The notes below the pieces were generated by a model, which worked only from the letters and a program-made list of their open reading frames with translations, made no database searches and was not told the origin of the DNA. From Candidatus Zixiibacteriota bacterium (GTDB lineage: Bacteria > Zixibacteria > MSB-5A5 > SM1-73): 34,789 nt of DNA. Each line of letters opens with the position of its first letter. The first letter of the stretch is position 1. The position numbers and the translations under genes were made by a program. Positions 14,339 to 23,234 of the stretch are shown here, in pieces. The DNA lies in contig JAOZNS010000002.1 in NCBI GenBank assembly GCA_029933635.1, forward strand, positions 1 to 34,789, written 5' to 3'.

Positions 14339-14746
14339 TCAGCCAACAGACTGGTTACGCTCCAGTAACTTTGCAGCTTTGCCTTCTGTCAAATCGTCGA
14401 GAACTGCACCTGATTTCAGCGTGTTGATCTCAACTAGTTCGTAAAGTTCAAAACGTTCCTGAGCAATCCTTAACCCCTCAGATGCTTTGTTCTTTTCTAT
14501 TACCTCACCTGGTGCCACAAAGCCAGTATCCGCGAAGTCAGAATAAAGAGACAACTGTCTATCTTTTTCAAGGCGAGAAATTAACCCATCAAGCTTCGCC
14601 AATTTACCCGCGAGACAAGAGCCAGCTAATCCAAGCATCTCTAAGTGCATCGCTCGCCGCGCTTTCAGCTTGTGGCTCCGGTAGTCTTTCCAGAATTTCT
14701 TCCATATCCCTCCGTTGGTGCAGGAGTTGAACCCCCGTCCCAGCAT
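14339..14746 (-). CDS. Uncharacterised ORF downstream of asnA, possibly frameshifted
   Basis: The frame encodes up to 135 residues. Residues from about 48 on (KLAKLDGLISRLEKDRQLSLYSDF...VEINTLKSGAVLDDLTEGKAAKLLE) look like a real helical protein. The first ~45 residues are rich in Trp, Arg and Lys and look less natural. In a different frame the DNA at about 14604-14702 encodes MEEILERLPEPQAE..., preceded by a GGAGG site, and runs into a stop just where the downstream frame becomes protein-like. So either this is an intact small protein with an unclear start, or a gene broken by one frameshift near 14605. No family was recognised. It begins 13 bases after the asnA stop. Confidence 0.4.
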   Translation of the reverse strand: MLGRGFNSCTNGGIWKKFWKDYRSHKLKARRAMHLEMLGLAGSCLAGKLAKLDGLISRLEKDRQLSLYSDFADTGFVAPGEVIEKNKASEGLRIAQERFELYELVEINTLKSGAVLDDLTEGKAAKLLERNQSVG

Positions 14747-14759
14747 GTGTATCTTGAGT

Positions 14760-15896
14760 TTACTCCAAAACGTGGATATTCCTCTTGGCGCACATATCTT
14801 TTAATATCTTGGGCCATACGGTGACACTGACCTCTCCTAAATGTGCCTTCCGGAGCAGAAGCATATAGGTGCGAGACTGCCCGATGCCACCACCAATGGT
14901 GAGAGGAAGTTCGTTGTTTATGATTCCCTGATGGTAGGGCGTTTTGAGCAACTCCAACTGTCCGCTCATCTTCAGTTGCTTTTTGAGCGTTTCGGCATTG
15001 ACCCTTATGCCCATTGAGGTTAGCTCATGACGGCGTCTGGTCACAGGATTCCAGACAAGTATGTCGCCATTAAGACCATGCATGGGTCTACCATCCTCTG
15101 AGGTTGTTTCTGTGATCCAGTCATCATAATCCGCTGCCCTCATTTCATGTGGATAGCCATCTTTAAGAGGCCAACCCACCCCTATGATGAAGATGGCGGG
15201 ATATTCCTGCAGGATCTTTGTCTCCCGTGCCTTACGCGGCAGGTCGGGATATTTATCCAGAATATCTTCAGCATGTATGAAGGTAAGCTCCTGGGGCAAG
15301 TTGGGGTATTTGTCCGTCTTTAACTGAGGATACATATTTTGAACGAAGGTTTCAGCGTCCTTTAGAACTTTCCATATCTTTCTTACCACCTTCTTGAGGT
15401 AATCGAGGTTGCGCTGATCCTCGGTTATGACCTGCTCCCAATCCCATTGATCCACATAGCAACTATGATCATGATCCAGGAAGTAGTCCTTTCGCACAGC
15501 CCGCATATCCGTGCAAATGCCCTCACCCGGTTTCATTCCATATTGCTTCAGTGCAACCCGCTTCCATTTTGTTGCGGCCTGGACCACCTGGGCATCGATG
15601 GGATGATTATCGTGATCGGTGGAGATGTGGACCTGGATGGGGGTGCGTGAACCATCCCGATCCAGCATATCGTTTACCCCACTCTCAACATCTACAATTA
15701 AAGGAACCTGCACCATCATCAGGTTAAGTTCTCTGCACAGGTTTTCCTCGATATAGCTTTTCACTGCAAAAAGAGCTTTCATGGTCTCTTTTCGATCTAA
15801 GATCGGTCTGTAATCATTGGGCAGGATTTTCTCCAGCTCTTCGTAGCTCCCAATTCCGGGTCCTGCTAAGTCTGCCTTCTTATCGGCTGTTGCCAT
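14760..15896 (-). CDS. asnA: Aspartate-ammonia ligase (asparagine synthetase A)
   Basis: A 378-residue class II aminoacyl-tRNA-synthetase-like enzyme that makes asparagine from aspartate, ammonia and ATP. It lines up with E. coli AsnA throughout: KWKRVALKQYGMKPGEGICTDM, CYVDQWDWE, HAEDILDKYPDL, RAADYDDW, HGLNGDILVWNPV, LTSMGIRVNAETLKKQL and TIGGGIGQSRTYMLLL. It is longer than the ~330-residue enterobacterial form, with about 30 extra residues in front. An AAAGGAGG site lies just before the ATG at 15896. The 280-base upstream region has a possible -10 (TATAAA, 15929-15934, minus strand) but no T-box leader. The protein ends 13 bases before the doubtful ORF at 14746. Confidence 0.96.
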   Translation of the reverse strand: MATADKKADLAGPGIGSYEELEKILPNDYRPILDRKETMKALFAVKSYIEENLCRELNLMMVQVPLIVDVESGVNDMLDRDGSRTPIQVHISTDHDNHPIDAQVVQAATKWKRVALKQYGMKPGEGICTDMRAVRKDYFLDHDHSCYVDQWDWEQVITEDQRNLDYLKKVVRKIWKVLKDAETFVQNMYPQLKTDKYPNLPQELTFIHAEDILDKYPDLPRKARETKILQEYPAIFIIGVGWPLKDGYPHEMRAADYDDWITETTSEDGRPMHGLNGDILVWNPVTRRRHELTSMGIRVNAETLKKQLKMSGQLELLKTPYHQGIINNELPLTIGGGIGQSRTYMLLLRKAHLGEVSVTVWPKILKDMCAKRNIHVLE

Positions 15897-16176
15897 TGCT
15901 TCTACCTCCTTTTTTGCACGTCGGTTATTTTATACAAAATGAATAATCAAAATGCCGTAATTCGTCTAACCGATTGATTCAAAAAATTTTCTTTTTTCCA
16001 TTCCTTTAAGCTTTATATGGTACAATTCTTTCTGACAAAAATCAAGAGAAAAAGACCTAACACCCCACAATTGCTCTTGGATGCGTAATATTGCAACCTC
16101 AGCTCTTCTTTCATTTGGTGAATCTAAAAAATTTGACCTTAACACATGGATAGGCTTTCAGCCTCGGTTGGTCCCT

Positions 16177-16698
16177 TCACTTCCCAGGCCTGATAACGGT
16201 CACCGAGTTAGTAAACAGGGTGGAGTTAGGAATGAGTATCTTTTTCCCTTCCGCTTGAAGCGTGGTATATCGGAGATCCATCCCCACCACGATCCCATCA
16301 AAGCCTGCCACGGAAATATGGTCATTCAGCTGGAAAGGATGATAGATCATGATGAGTGCGCCGGCAAGAAAATTAGACAGAGTATCCTTGAGAGCAAATC
16401 CCAAAGCGAAGCCAGTAAGCCCCAAGCCAGCTACCAGGGCATTAACGTTAACGCCCATCCTCCCCAATGCCATTACCCCTCCCAAAATTATCAAAACTCC
16501 TTGAACCGATCGCCCGATCAAATTAAAGGCATCTCTTCTACTTGGAACTGTGATTCTTCCTATGCGGCCTAAGATACCTTTGCTGATTGTGCCCAACAAC
16601 CAGAATACGAAAAAAACAAGCAAAGAGACCACAGCTTTGGGTGCGAAGATCGCTATCTGATGGACTAACCTTACCAGCTCTTTCCATATCTCTTCCAT
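16177..16698 (-). CDS. Small mechanosensitive channel, MscS family (short form)
   Basis: A 173-residue protein with two hydrophobic helices (IFAPKAVVSLLVFFVFWLLG; VQGVLIILGGVMALGRMG) and then the pore helix TM3 (ALVAGLGLTGFALGFALKDTLSNFLAGALIMI), rich in Gly/Ala packing positions as in MscS. The beta domain starts with YHPFQLNDHISVAGFDGIV and ends at ILIPNSTLFTNSVTVI. The alpha/beta vestibule domain that follows in the 286-residue E. coli protein is missing, so this is a minimal channel ending right after the beta domain. It should vent solutes on hypo-osmotic shock. The ribosome site is weak. The stop is clean, and nothing downstream in other frames looks like the missing part. Confidence 0.85.
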   Translation of the reverse strand: MEEIWKELVRLVHQIAIFAPKAVVSLLVFFVFWLLGTISKGILGRIGRITVPSRRDAFNLIGRSVQGVLIILGGVMALGRMGVNVNALVAGLGLTGFALGFALKDTLSNFLAGALIMIYHPFQLNDHISVAGFDGIVVGMDLRYTTLQAEGKKILIPNSTLFTNSVTVIRPGK

Positions 16699-16955
16699 GG
16701 GCAGAACCAGATAACAGATTTATCTATTCTTATAAGCCTCACTGAGTTGAATAAAAAATCAAGTTTTTATGAGAACCTTTCCGGCAAATCATCAGAACAG
16801 AGAGAATACAATTTTCGAGCCGTCCTTCATCCGAATGGAGAAACCAAGCAAGTTCTACCTGTCAAGTTTTCAAGGAAAGTTTTTTACTAAAATAATTTGA
16901 CTTTTGGAGATCATTGGACCGTGGAGCTGTATTTCGGCAAATTGCAAGGATGGTT

Positions 16956-17480
16956 TTAGCCTTTTAATTTTATCTTCTTTAACTCCTTGATTAAACTTTT
17001 CGAAACCTCTTCCCGATTTTGCTTGGTAACCTCAATGACTTTTACATCCGAGCGAGCTTTTACCTTCTGGGCAAAGGGATGGCGGGCTGAGGTGATGGTG
17101 CCCAAAACGGGGTTGTTTGCATCCAGTGCCTTCTCCACCACAGCCTGAAATTGAGGTGAGAGAAGCTCCATCTTTCCGATCTCATCTATCACAATTATCT
17201 TTTTCTCCATCAGACACATCTGAATCTCTTTCACTCCTATCCGGTTAAGGGTATAGATCCCCACCCCATACTTCCCCACCTTATACCTGCTTTTAAAATT
17301 GCGATGGGCTAATACCCCTTTAAAGCCAGAAAAGGTAACAACGGCAAATCCCATACGCATGTTGTTTTCACGTATCTCCTCGGTATAAAATCCTCCAGCC
17401 GGAAGTTTTAGTTCCTCCACGATCCTTTTTATGATGGTGGTCTTTCCTACGCCTGGATGACCGGTCAAGAGGTAATTCAT
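16956..17480 (-). CDS. THEP1-type nucleoside-triphosphatase (NTPase family DUF265)
   Basis: A 174-residue P-loop protein: Walker A TGHPGVGKTT at residues 6-15, GGFYTEEIRE, GVLAHRNFKSRYKVGKYGVGIYTLN, Walker B IIVIDEIGKMEL near residue 94, and GTITSARHPF. These are the family marks of THEP1 from Aquifex/archaea and the human cancer-related NTPase. Members hydrolyse ATP/GTP and other NTPs slowly in vitro; the biological role is not settled. It stands alone: 275 bases from mscS, and about 200 from the T9SS protein gene upstream. The 257 bases between it and mscS show no clear feature. Confidence 0.9.
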   Translation of the reverse strand: MNYLLTGHPGVGKTTIIKRIVEELKLPAGGFYTEEIRENNMRMGFAVVTFSGFKGVLAHRNFKSRYKVGKYGVGIYTLNRIGVKEIQMCLMEKKIIVIDEIGKMELLSPQFQAVVEKALDANNPVLGTITSARHPFAQKVKARSDVKVIEVTKQNREEVSKSLIKELKKIKLKG

Positions 17481-17676
17481 AAAGACACCCCACTGAAGAA
17501 ACCCAAAAGAATTTTTTGCGCCTAAAGATTACATATTTAAACGGAAATTGTCAAATAGAAATTTCACCCTATTTAGAGAATTTTCTACTTAATTTCTTCC
17601 ACAACAGATTCCATTTATGGAGAGAAAAGAAGCTAACAAAAGAAACATGCTTGTCCCCAAATTTTCACCTGAAGCA

Positions 17677-20562
17677 TCATTTCAACAGAAGAGCCTTTTT
17701 GGTTAGCTTTTGATCTTTTACCTTTAGCTGGTAAAAATAGATGCCACTGGGAACTTCGCTCCCATGTTCGTTTCTTCCGTCCCATATGATCTGATATTCA
17801 CCAGAAAATTTGTTCTCATTCACCAGAGTTCTCACCCGCTCACCTAAGACGTTATATATCTTCAAAGTTATGTGAACTGGTTGAACCGATTCAGCATTTA
17901 TCGTGTATTGAATTGTGGTACTCTCATTGAACGGATTGGGAAAATTTTGATAAAGAACAAAGCTTGAGGGCAAGCTTCCCTCATCATGGAAACCTTCCAC
18001 CTCGGTTCCCATGTAGCTTATCTGATTGAAATATATGCTGAAGCCCAACCCAGGGACGCGATTGTCCCTCCACACCGAATAAAGATAAAAAGCTTGTAGA
18101 TCTATATCTGGAAAGTCCTGCAAGGCACTGCCAAAATCGCCATTTAACCTTCTATTGACGCCCTGAGGGACTCCATTCAAAAATGTTTGAAAATAAATGT
18201 CTGAGCCAGACATTCGATGATCACTCCAAGCCACCACAAAATATCCATCATCGGACAATCCTACTCTGGAGTTTTCTGGAGAAGCCAAAGGATCGTCCAC
18301 CACCGGTATATTGGAGTCGACAGGGGAACCGGAATCATCATATCTCTGAGCAAAGATCATAGTTGAAGAAAGATGGGGCTCGGTCCAGCTTACCACAAAA
18401 TCTCCCCTTTTGTTCAAATCCAGATCCGCATTATACTGGGAGGGGTCAGATCTATCGCAATGGACTGGAAAGTTGGTTCCGATCTTCGTGCCGTCACTGG
18501 CAAATCTCTGTATATAAATCTTATCTTTCCCTTCTCTGCCATCCTGCCAAGCGACCACAAATCTCCCAAGGCTATCTGTGGCAATCACCGGAGAAAGATG
18601 ATGCACGCCTAAGGTGTCATCGTTTACCTTAAAGCATGTATCAAGAGGTTCTCCGGCAGACGAGAAAAGTCTTCCGTAGATGTTGGTTGCGGTCCCATCG
18701 GTGGCTGACCACACCACCACGAAACCGCCATCTGGTGAGGCATCGCAACAGGGAGTTAAGTTGCTGATCATATCAGAGCAGTTTACTTTAAAGTTTTCTC
18801 CGTTCGGATTTCCTGAATGGTCGAACAACTGGGCATATATGTTTAAGAAATTTTCACCAGCATCTTCCCACACCACCAAAAAATTTCCAAAATCATCACA
18901 AGCTATGTCTGGATGTCCGTGATATACCCGACCTATGCTATCGTTGACCATATAATCGTCCCCTTGGGGATTGCCGTTTTGGTCGAAACTTCTCATGAAA
19001 ATATCAGGACCGCCTCTTCTAAAATCCTCCCAGACCACCACGAATCCTCCATTCTCTTTTGTAGCTATTTTAGGTAAATTTTGGTTGGCTCCTATCAGAT
19101 CATCATTTAAAAGAAGATTGTTTCCATATGGAAATCCATCTGAGGTGACCGTTTGAGCATAGATATCATAATCTCCACTACGTTTGTCCATCCAGGCAAC
19201 CACAAAACTCCCACCAGGGCTTGAGGATAGGGCCAGGCTATGCCGTTCTCCTTCGGTAGATTGCAGACTGCTTAACCTCAGAGCCTCACCCAATGGCTGA
19301 CCCAGACTATCTAATCTTTGAATATATATGGCGGGGTCGTCAAGATCGTATTCCGTCCAAGCAATGATATACCTCCCCGATGTATCCGAGACGATCAGAG
19401 GACTTTCTCGAATCACGGAGCTTGTTTCAGGGGTAATGTAAAAAATAACTGTATCGTCCAGAGGGTGGTCAAACGACAGCAAACGAGCAGATACGACCCC
19501 ATCTCCTTCCCTTGAATCGATCCAGGTTACCATGAATCTGTTGTTGGGTCCCATGCTTACACAAGGATTCACTTGATCCTCGTTTAATGAGTCCAGGCTC
19601 ACCAAAATATTATCTGCTAATTTAGTTCCAATCGAATCAAATCTCTGAGCAAAAATGTCTGCATTCATGTTACGAAAATCAGTCCAGACGATCACAAAAT
19701 CTCCGGAAGGACCTACCGAAACCTTCGGCGACTGATGGGTGGTGCTTCCCTCATCATCATTGACCTTAAAGCTTGCTCCCAGTGGATTTCCGGAAGAATC
19801 GAAGAGACGAACATATATGTTGTTACCTTCCCTGTTGTCCTCCCACACCACCACCAGCTTACCATCCCTGCCAGCAGAGACGGCAGGAGCCCAGCAGGTG
19901 TATGGAATGGGAGAATCGTTTATCTGAAAGACCGCACCGATGGGCATAAGGTCTTTTCTGAATTTTCTTCCATAGATATCAAAGTTCTCCTCATCAATCC
20001 AAACCACCACAAAGCAGGTATCATCGATAATTGACCCACTGGGAAGCCACTGATCCTTGGGAAAATCTTCTGCGCCCACCTCTTGGTTATATCCAACCGG
20101 CGTGCCCTCAAAGGTATTCCTTTGAGCGAAGATATCCAGATCGCCATCTCTTTCATCCTCCCAGACGGCAATGAAGCTCCTATCTGCGAACATACAGATG
20201 ACTGGATTTTTTTGATTGAACGAGCTGGCATAACCTTCCTGATTAACCTGCATATCGGGAATATCGAGGATGCTTGCTATCTGCATAGCTTGAGGAGATG
20301 TGGCATCTTTTTTGGAAAATGATCCCTCGTTCGACAAGTTGAAGCCTGCGGTTTCACCCCTTTGATCCTTTTGATACGTAGTTAATTCTGGGGGTTTTTC
20401 TTTAGCTGGAGTTGAGCAGATGTGCCTGAGTTTACTTTTTACAGGGTGATCCCCCAACGGTTTTTCTGAATGAGGTGAGGCTATGTCCAAATCAATCGGG
20501 CAGCCCGTTGGCCCGATAAACCAGAGGATGACAAACGTTGTTACCAATGGTTTTATCCTCAT
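17677..20562 (-). CDS. Large surface/secreted repeat protein with T9SS sorting domain
   Basis: A 961-residue protein with an AAGGAAGC site before the ATG at 20562. The N-terminus MRIKPLVTTFVILWFIGPTGC is a signal peptide with a lipobox-like PTGC, so it may be a lipoprotein. From about residue 125 there are 13 full and one partial repeats of roughly 55-60 residues, each of the form FVVVWEDxRxGxxDIYxQxFDxxGxPxGxxFxVND, which predicts a stack of beta blades. The last ~95 residues are a type IX secretion C-terminal domain: FVLYQNFPNPFNESTTIQYT, LKIYNVLGERVRTLVN, WDGRNEHGSEVPSGIYFYQL. It is thus exported and anchored or released by the T9SS. Its ligand is unknown. No other T9SS gene is in the window. 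Confidence 0.9.
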   Translation of the reverse strand: MRIKPLVTTFVILWFIGPTGCPIDLDIASPHSEKPLGDHPVKSKLRHICSTPAKEKPPELTTYQKDQRGETAGFNLSNEGSFSKKDATSPQAMQIASILDIPDMQVNQEGYASSFNQKNPVICMFADRSFIAVWEDERDGDLDIFAQRNTFEGTPVGYNQEVGAEDFPKDQWLPSGSIIDDTCFVVVWIDEENFDIYGRKFRKDLMPIGAVFQINDSPIPYTCWAPAVSAGRDGKLVVVWEDNREGNNIYVRLFDSSGNPLGASFKVNDDEGSTTHQSPKVSVGPSGDFVIVWTDFRNMNADIFAQRFDSIGTKLADNILVSLDSLNEDQVNPCVSMGPNNRFMVTWIDSREGDGVVSARLLSFDHPLDDTVIFYITPETSSVIRESPLIVSDTSGRYIIAWTEYDLDDPAIYIQRLDSLGQPLGEALRLSSLQSTEGERHSLALSSSPGGSFVVAWMDKRSGDYDIYAQTVTSDGFPYGNNLLLNDDLIGANQNLPKIATKENGGFVVVWEDFRRGGPDIFMRSFDQNGNPQGDDYMVNDSIGRVYHGHPDIACDDFGNFLVVWEDAGENFLNIYAQLFDHSGNPNGENFKVNCSDMISNLTPCCDASPDGGFVVVWSATDGTATNIYGRLFSSAGEPLDTCFKVNDDTLGVHHLSPVIATDSLGRFVVAWQDGREGKDKIYIQRFASDGTKIGTNFPVHCDRSDPSQYNADLDLNKRGDFVVSWTEPHLSSTMIFAQRYDDSGSPVDSNIPVVDDPLASPENSRVGLSDDGYFVVAWSDHRMSGSDIYFQTFLNGVPQGVNRRLNGDFGSALQDFPDIDLQAFYLYSVWRDNRVPGLGFSIYFNQISYMGTEVEGFHDEGSLPSSFVLYQNFPNPFNESTTIQYTINAESVQPVHITLKIYNVLGERVRTLVNENKFSGEYQIIWDGRNEHGSEVPSGIYFYQLKVKDQKLTKKALLLK

Positions 20563-20962
20563 CTTTTTGCTTCCTTTTATTCATAAGATCATTAGCAAGC
20601 TAAAATTCAGCGACCAAGCTCTTAACCAATTCTTCGTGGCTTTTCCAGATATTCTGAACTTGTAACCGCTCCACCCTAAGCAAACTGACAAACTGAATGC
20701 TTTCTGGCACCTGCCAGAAGTGGTTTAGATCATTCCCCCTCCTCTCATCAATTGAAATCTGAAGTCCCATTCAGTTTTCCTATAGGACTATAACCTGTTT
20801 CTGTAAAAGGTCAATCAAATTTTGGCAACCACCCATCTGGGACGAGGTTACCCAGAAGGTCTTCTCCCCTGATTTTTACAGAATGAATTTGTGGTGATTT
20901 ATCGGCTGAGATTTTTAAAAAAAGAGAGTTTGGTTTTCAAATAAGCTAAATTGGAAACCATC
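20563..20962. other. Intergenic region between T9SS protein and YprB-like gene
   Basis: 400 bases, AT-rich, no protein-like frame. AAATAAG (20939-20945) and CTTATTT (20963-20969) form a 7-base inverted repeat straddling the stop of the YprB-like gene, but without a T run. The promoter of the T9SS protein must lie in the left half; no clear hexamers were identified. Confidence 0.4.
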
Positions 20963-22237
20963 TTATTTAAGGACCAACACTTTTTTGATTTTTCTTTCCA
21001 ACCTTGATCTTCGATATTCTAAGGAGCAAAGCATCCTTTGGTATCCTGAAACAGAAGAGAGTGAAGGATCAAACCTTAACTTAAAAAGTGCTCTTTCTAC
21101 CAAAGATAATGCCTTGGGGTAGTCTTTTTTCCCATGTTCATAATATTTGGCTAACTCCTCACAAGCAGAAAAAAGGAAAGGAAAATCTTCCTCTGTTAGA
21201 TGTTCCCATATGTTCATCGCCTTATCCATATATCCTGTCTTTTTATATGCTGAAGCCAAATTGAGCTTAATTTTTAAAAGCCACTTGTCTGGAATCCCTT
21301 TAACCAAGGCTTGCTCAAAACATTTTACGCTTGCTGAATAATTTTTCAGCTTCTGAAAAATTTTTCCCAAGCTGTATAAATCCACCGGGTCCTCAATCCC
21401 AGGTTGATCCAAATTCTCCAGCGTTCGATCGATCAGAACAGTAAGTTTTAAAAGGGAGAGAACATCATAAACGTTATGACGAAATACAGCAACTAATGGC
21501 TCGGCTTGTCCAGTTCTTAGATAGTCAAAATACAACCGTGGAATCAAAAAGCTTGGCACATCTATTTCTCTTCTCAGCATCAGAATCTTCTGTTCTATGT
21601 TGCTTAGGCTACACTCCCCGATTCGTCTTTTCCATAAACGCCGACAGGGAAAAAGAAGATCCAGATGAAGCCATCTTTCGGGATCAAAATCCAGGCGATG
21701 AACGATCCACCTGTTTTCCAGAAGTGGCAGATCATAACTTTTTCCATTGAAGCTTACCAAAAATCTGAATTGACTCAACCTTTCCATTACAGCGAAAAGA
21801 ATAGCTTTCTCCTGATGGAAATCCTGCATGAAATACTGTTCAACTAAAAATCCGTCCTTAGAGATATATCCTAATCCGATCAAGAAGGCACAGGTTCCAA
21901 CCCCTCCAGCCAGTCCGGTGGTCTCACAATCAAGGAAAACCGCCTCTCTGAGATCAAAAGATCTCAATTCTTCCTGTGTAGGGCTGGACTTTTTGGATGA
22001 GCAAATCCGCGCTAACCATTCTCCTCGGAAATCTCCAGAAAGGACCGGCCTGCTTGTGCGATCCAGATCCGCCGGCTCAAGCCTTCTTTTCACCATCACA
22101 AATTCACCAAATCCATTGCGAGCCATCTTACCATTCAAAAAACCAATAACTTGGCTTTGAGACCTTGGGGCATCTGCACCTCTTTGTGAGGTAAAACCAA
22201 ATCCAGCTAAATTTTTTAGTTTTTCTTCTAGCTCCAT
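20963..22237 (-). CDS. YprB-like RNase H-fold exonuclease with C-terminal TPRs
   Basis: A 424-residue protein. Residues about 95-265 form a DEDD-type 3'-5' exonuclease (RNase_H_2/YprB): VFLDCETTGLAGG supplies D and E, VSFNGKSYDLPLLENR a further D, and FRHNVYDVLSLLKL the last D with a nearby His. The C-terminal ~150 residues hold TPR-like helix pairs (YSLGKIFQKLKNYSASVKCFEQAL; LASAYKKTGYMDKAMNIWEHL; KALSLVERAL). YprB proteins are predicted nucleases, often near a DinG-like helicase; none is here. The PHP phosphatase gene lies 28 bases upstream, so the two are probably co-transcribed. The start has no strong ribosome site. Confidence 0.85.
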   Translation of the reverse strand: MELEEKLKNLAGFGFTSQRGADAPRSQSQVIGFLNGKMARNGFGEFVMVKRRLEPADLDRTSRPVLSGDFRGEWLARICSSKKSSPTQEELRSFDLREAVFLDCETTGLAGGVGTCAFLIGLGYISKDGFLVEQYFMQDFHQEKAILFAVMERLSQFRFLVSFNGKSYDLPLLENRWIVHRLDFDPERWLHLDLLFPCRRLWKRRIGECSLSNIEQKILMLRREIDVPSFLIPRLYFDYLRTGQAEPLVAVFRHNVYDVLSLLKLTVLIDRTLENLDQPGIEDPVDLYSLGKIFQKLKNYSASVKCFEQALVKGIPDKWLLKIKLNLASAYKKTGYMDKAMNIWEHLTEEDFPFLFSACEELAKYYEHGKKDYPKALSLVERALFKLRFDPSLSSVSGYQRMLCSLEYRRSRLERKIKKVLVLK

Positions 22238-22265
22238 AACTTTTTCTGAGAAAATGAAGATCCAT

Positions 22266-23126
22266 TTACCTGACAGTGGTTTTGCTTACTCCGTTTGTGC
22301 TCCTTTTTAATTTCTCCACTAAAAGATAAGCCTTTGTGATGTCTCTACCCAGATGATCCACTTTATGAGCATCCGAACCGAAGGCAACTATCTTCACTCT
22401 CTTTTTCAAAGCCAGGACAAGAATCTTTTGCCCGGGACAGAATTCCTTAAGCCCCTTTCGCAATACCCCGGTATTTACTTCAATCCCCACATCTTTTTTG
22501 GCCATGAGTTCTAAAATCGGTTCTACAAAACCTCGATGGGCCACCAAAACCTCTTTTCCATAAAAACCCAGACCATATTTTTTGTATACATCCAGGTGAG
22601 CTATGGCATCGAAAAGCTCACTTTTCACCGCATGTTTTAGGTTCTCATAATATTGTGAGACCATCTCCTCCAGACTTTTCCTTTTGAAATATTTTTCCGC
22701 CTCGTTGGATGCGGTGATGGCAATATGGTCCAGGCAATGCACCGCACCTAACCGATAGTCCAGATCAAAACCAGCCAGCTCCTCTCTTAATCTTTCCTCA
22801 ATGTGTGGCGAATAATCCACTTCTAAACCTGCTTTCACCGAAAGTCCTTGGGAACCATATTTTTCCTCGGCCCTTCTTACCTCCTCCGTGTATCTTCTAA
22901 CGCTATCTTTGGATAATGGAACTACCTTTCCCTCTATCCGCATGAAAGGATCTATATCCTTTCTAAATGGGTCCGTATCGTAGTGGGTGGTAAAACATAT
23001 CTCTTTTAAGCCCAACTGCAACGCCCTTTGACAATATTCATCTATGCTACCTGTGGCATCGAGAGAGTAGTCGGGATGAACATGATAATCGGCTTTGCGC
23101 AATTGGCTTAATTGGGTTGATGGCAT
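22266..23126 (-). CDS. PHP-domain phosphatase, histidinol-phosphatase (HisK)-like
   Basis: A 286-residue PHP-superfamily protein. Metal-binding motifs are in order: ADYHVHPDYSLD (residues 12-23), FTTHYDTD, GLEVDYSP, GAVHCLD, DAIAHLDVYKKYG and VAFGSDAHKVDHLG. This matches monofunctional histidinol-phosphate phosphatases of the HisK/HolPase type, which complete histidine synthesis, although no his gene is near. A general PHP phosphoesterase is the alternative. It is co-oriented with the YprB-like gene 28 bases downstream. No strong ribosome site precedes the ATG at 23126. Confidence 0.85.
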   Translation of the reverse strand: MPSTQLSQLRKADYHVHPDYSLDATGSIDEYCQRALQLGLKEICFTTHYDTDPFRKDIDPFMRIEGKVVPLSKDSVRRYTEEVRRAEEKYGSQGLSVKAGLEVDYSPHIEERLREELAGFDLDYRLGAVHCLDHIAITASNEAEKYFKRKSLEEMVSQYYENLKHAVKSELFDAIAHLDVYKKYGLGFYGKEVLVAHRGFVEPILELMAKKDVGIEVNTGVLRKGLKEFCPGQKILVLALKKRVKIVAFGSDAHKVDHLGRDITKAYLLVEKLKRSTNGVSKTTVR

Positions 23127-23234
23127 AAACGAAATCTTAGAAACCGGCTTCCACGTTAGAAAATAGCCGTCAGCAATAAGGATTTAACGTCTTAGATGCA
23201 AGGCAGCTTTTTGATGGGAGAGATGAAGTCGCCT

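Noticed and set aside
14700..14745. Minus-strand GGACGGGGGTTCAACTCC resembles the T-arm at the 3' end of tmRNA or a tRNA
   Set aside because: The T stem has a mismatch, no acceptor arm or CCA-end context follows, and the sequence upstream is asnA coding DNA. It may be chance or a tiny attachment-site relic, but an RNA gene cannot be supported.
15897..16176. Search for a T-box leader or other riboswitch before asnA
   Set aside because: No tRNA-antideterminant box, specifier stem or terminator/antiterminator pair was seen; only a possible -10.
17516..17713. A 65-codon plus-strand frame between THEP1 and the T9SS gene
   Set aside because: It runs into the conserved end of the T9SS domain on the other strand and has no ribosome site or natural composition.
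20939..20969. AAATAAG/CTTATTT inverted repeat as a terminator of the YprB-like gene
   Set aside because: The stem is AT-only, overlaps the stop codon and lacks a T run, so it is not a convincing terminator.
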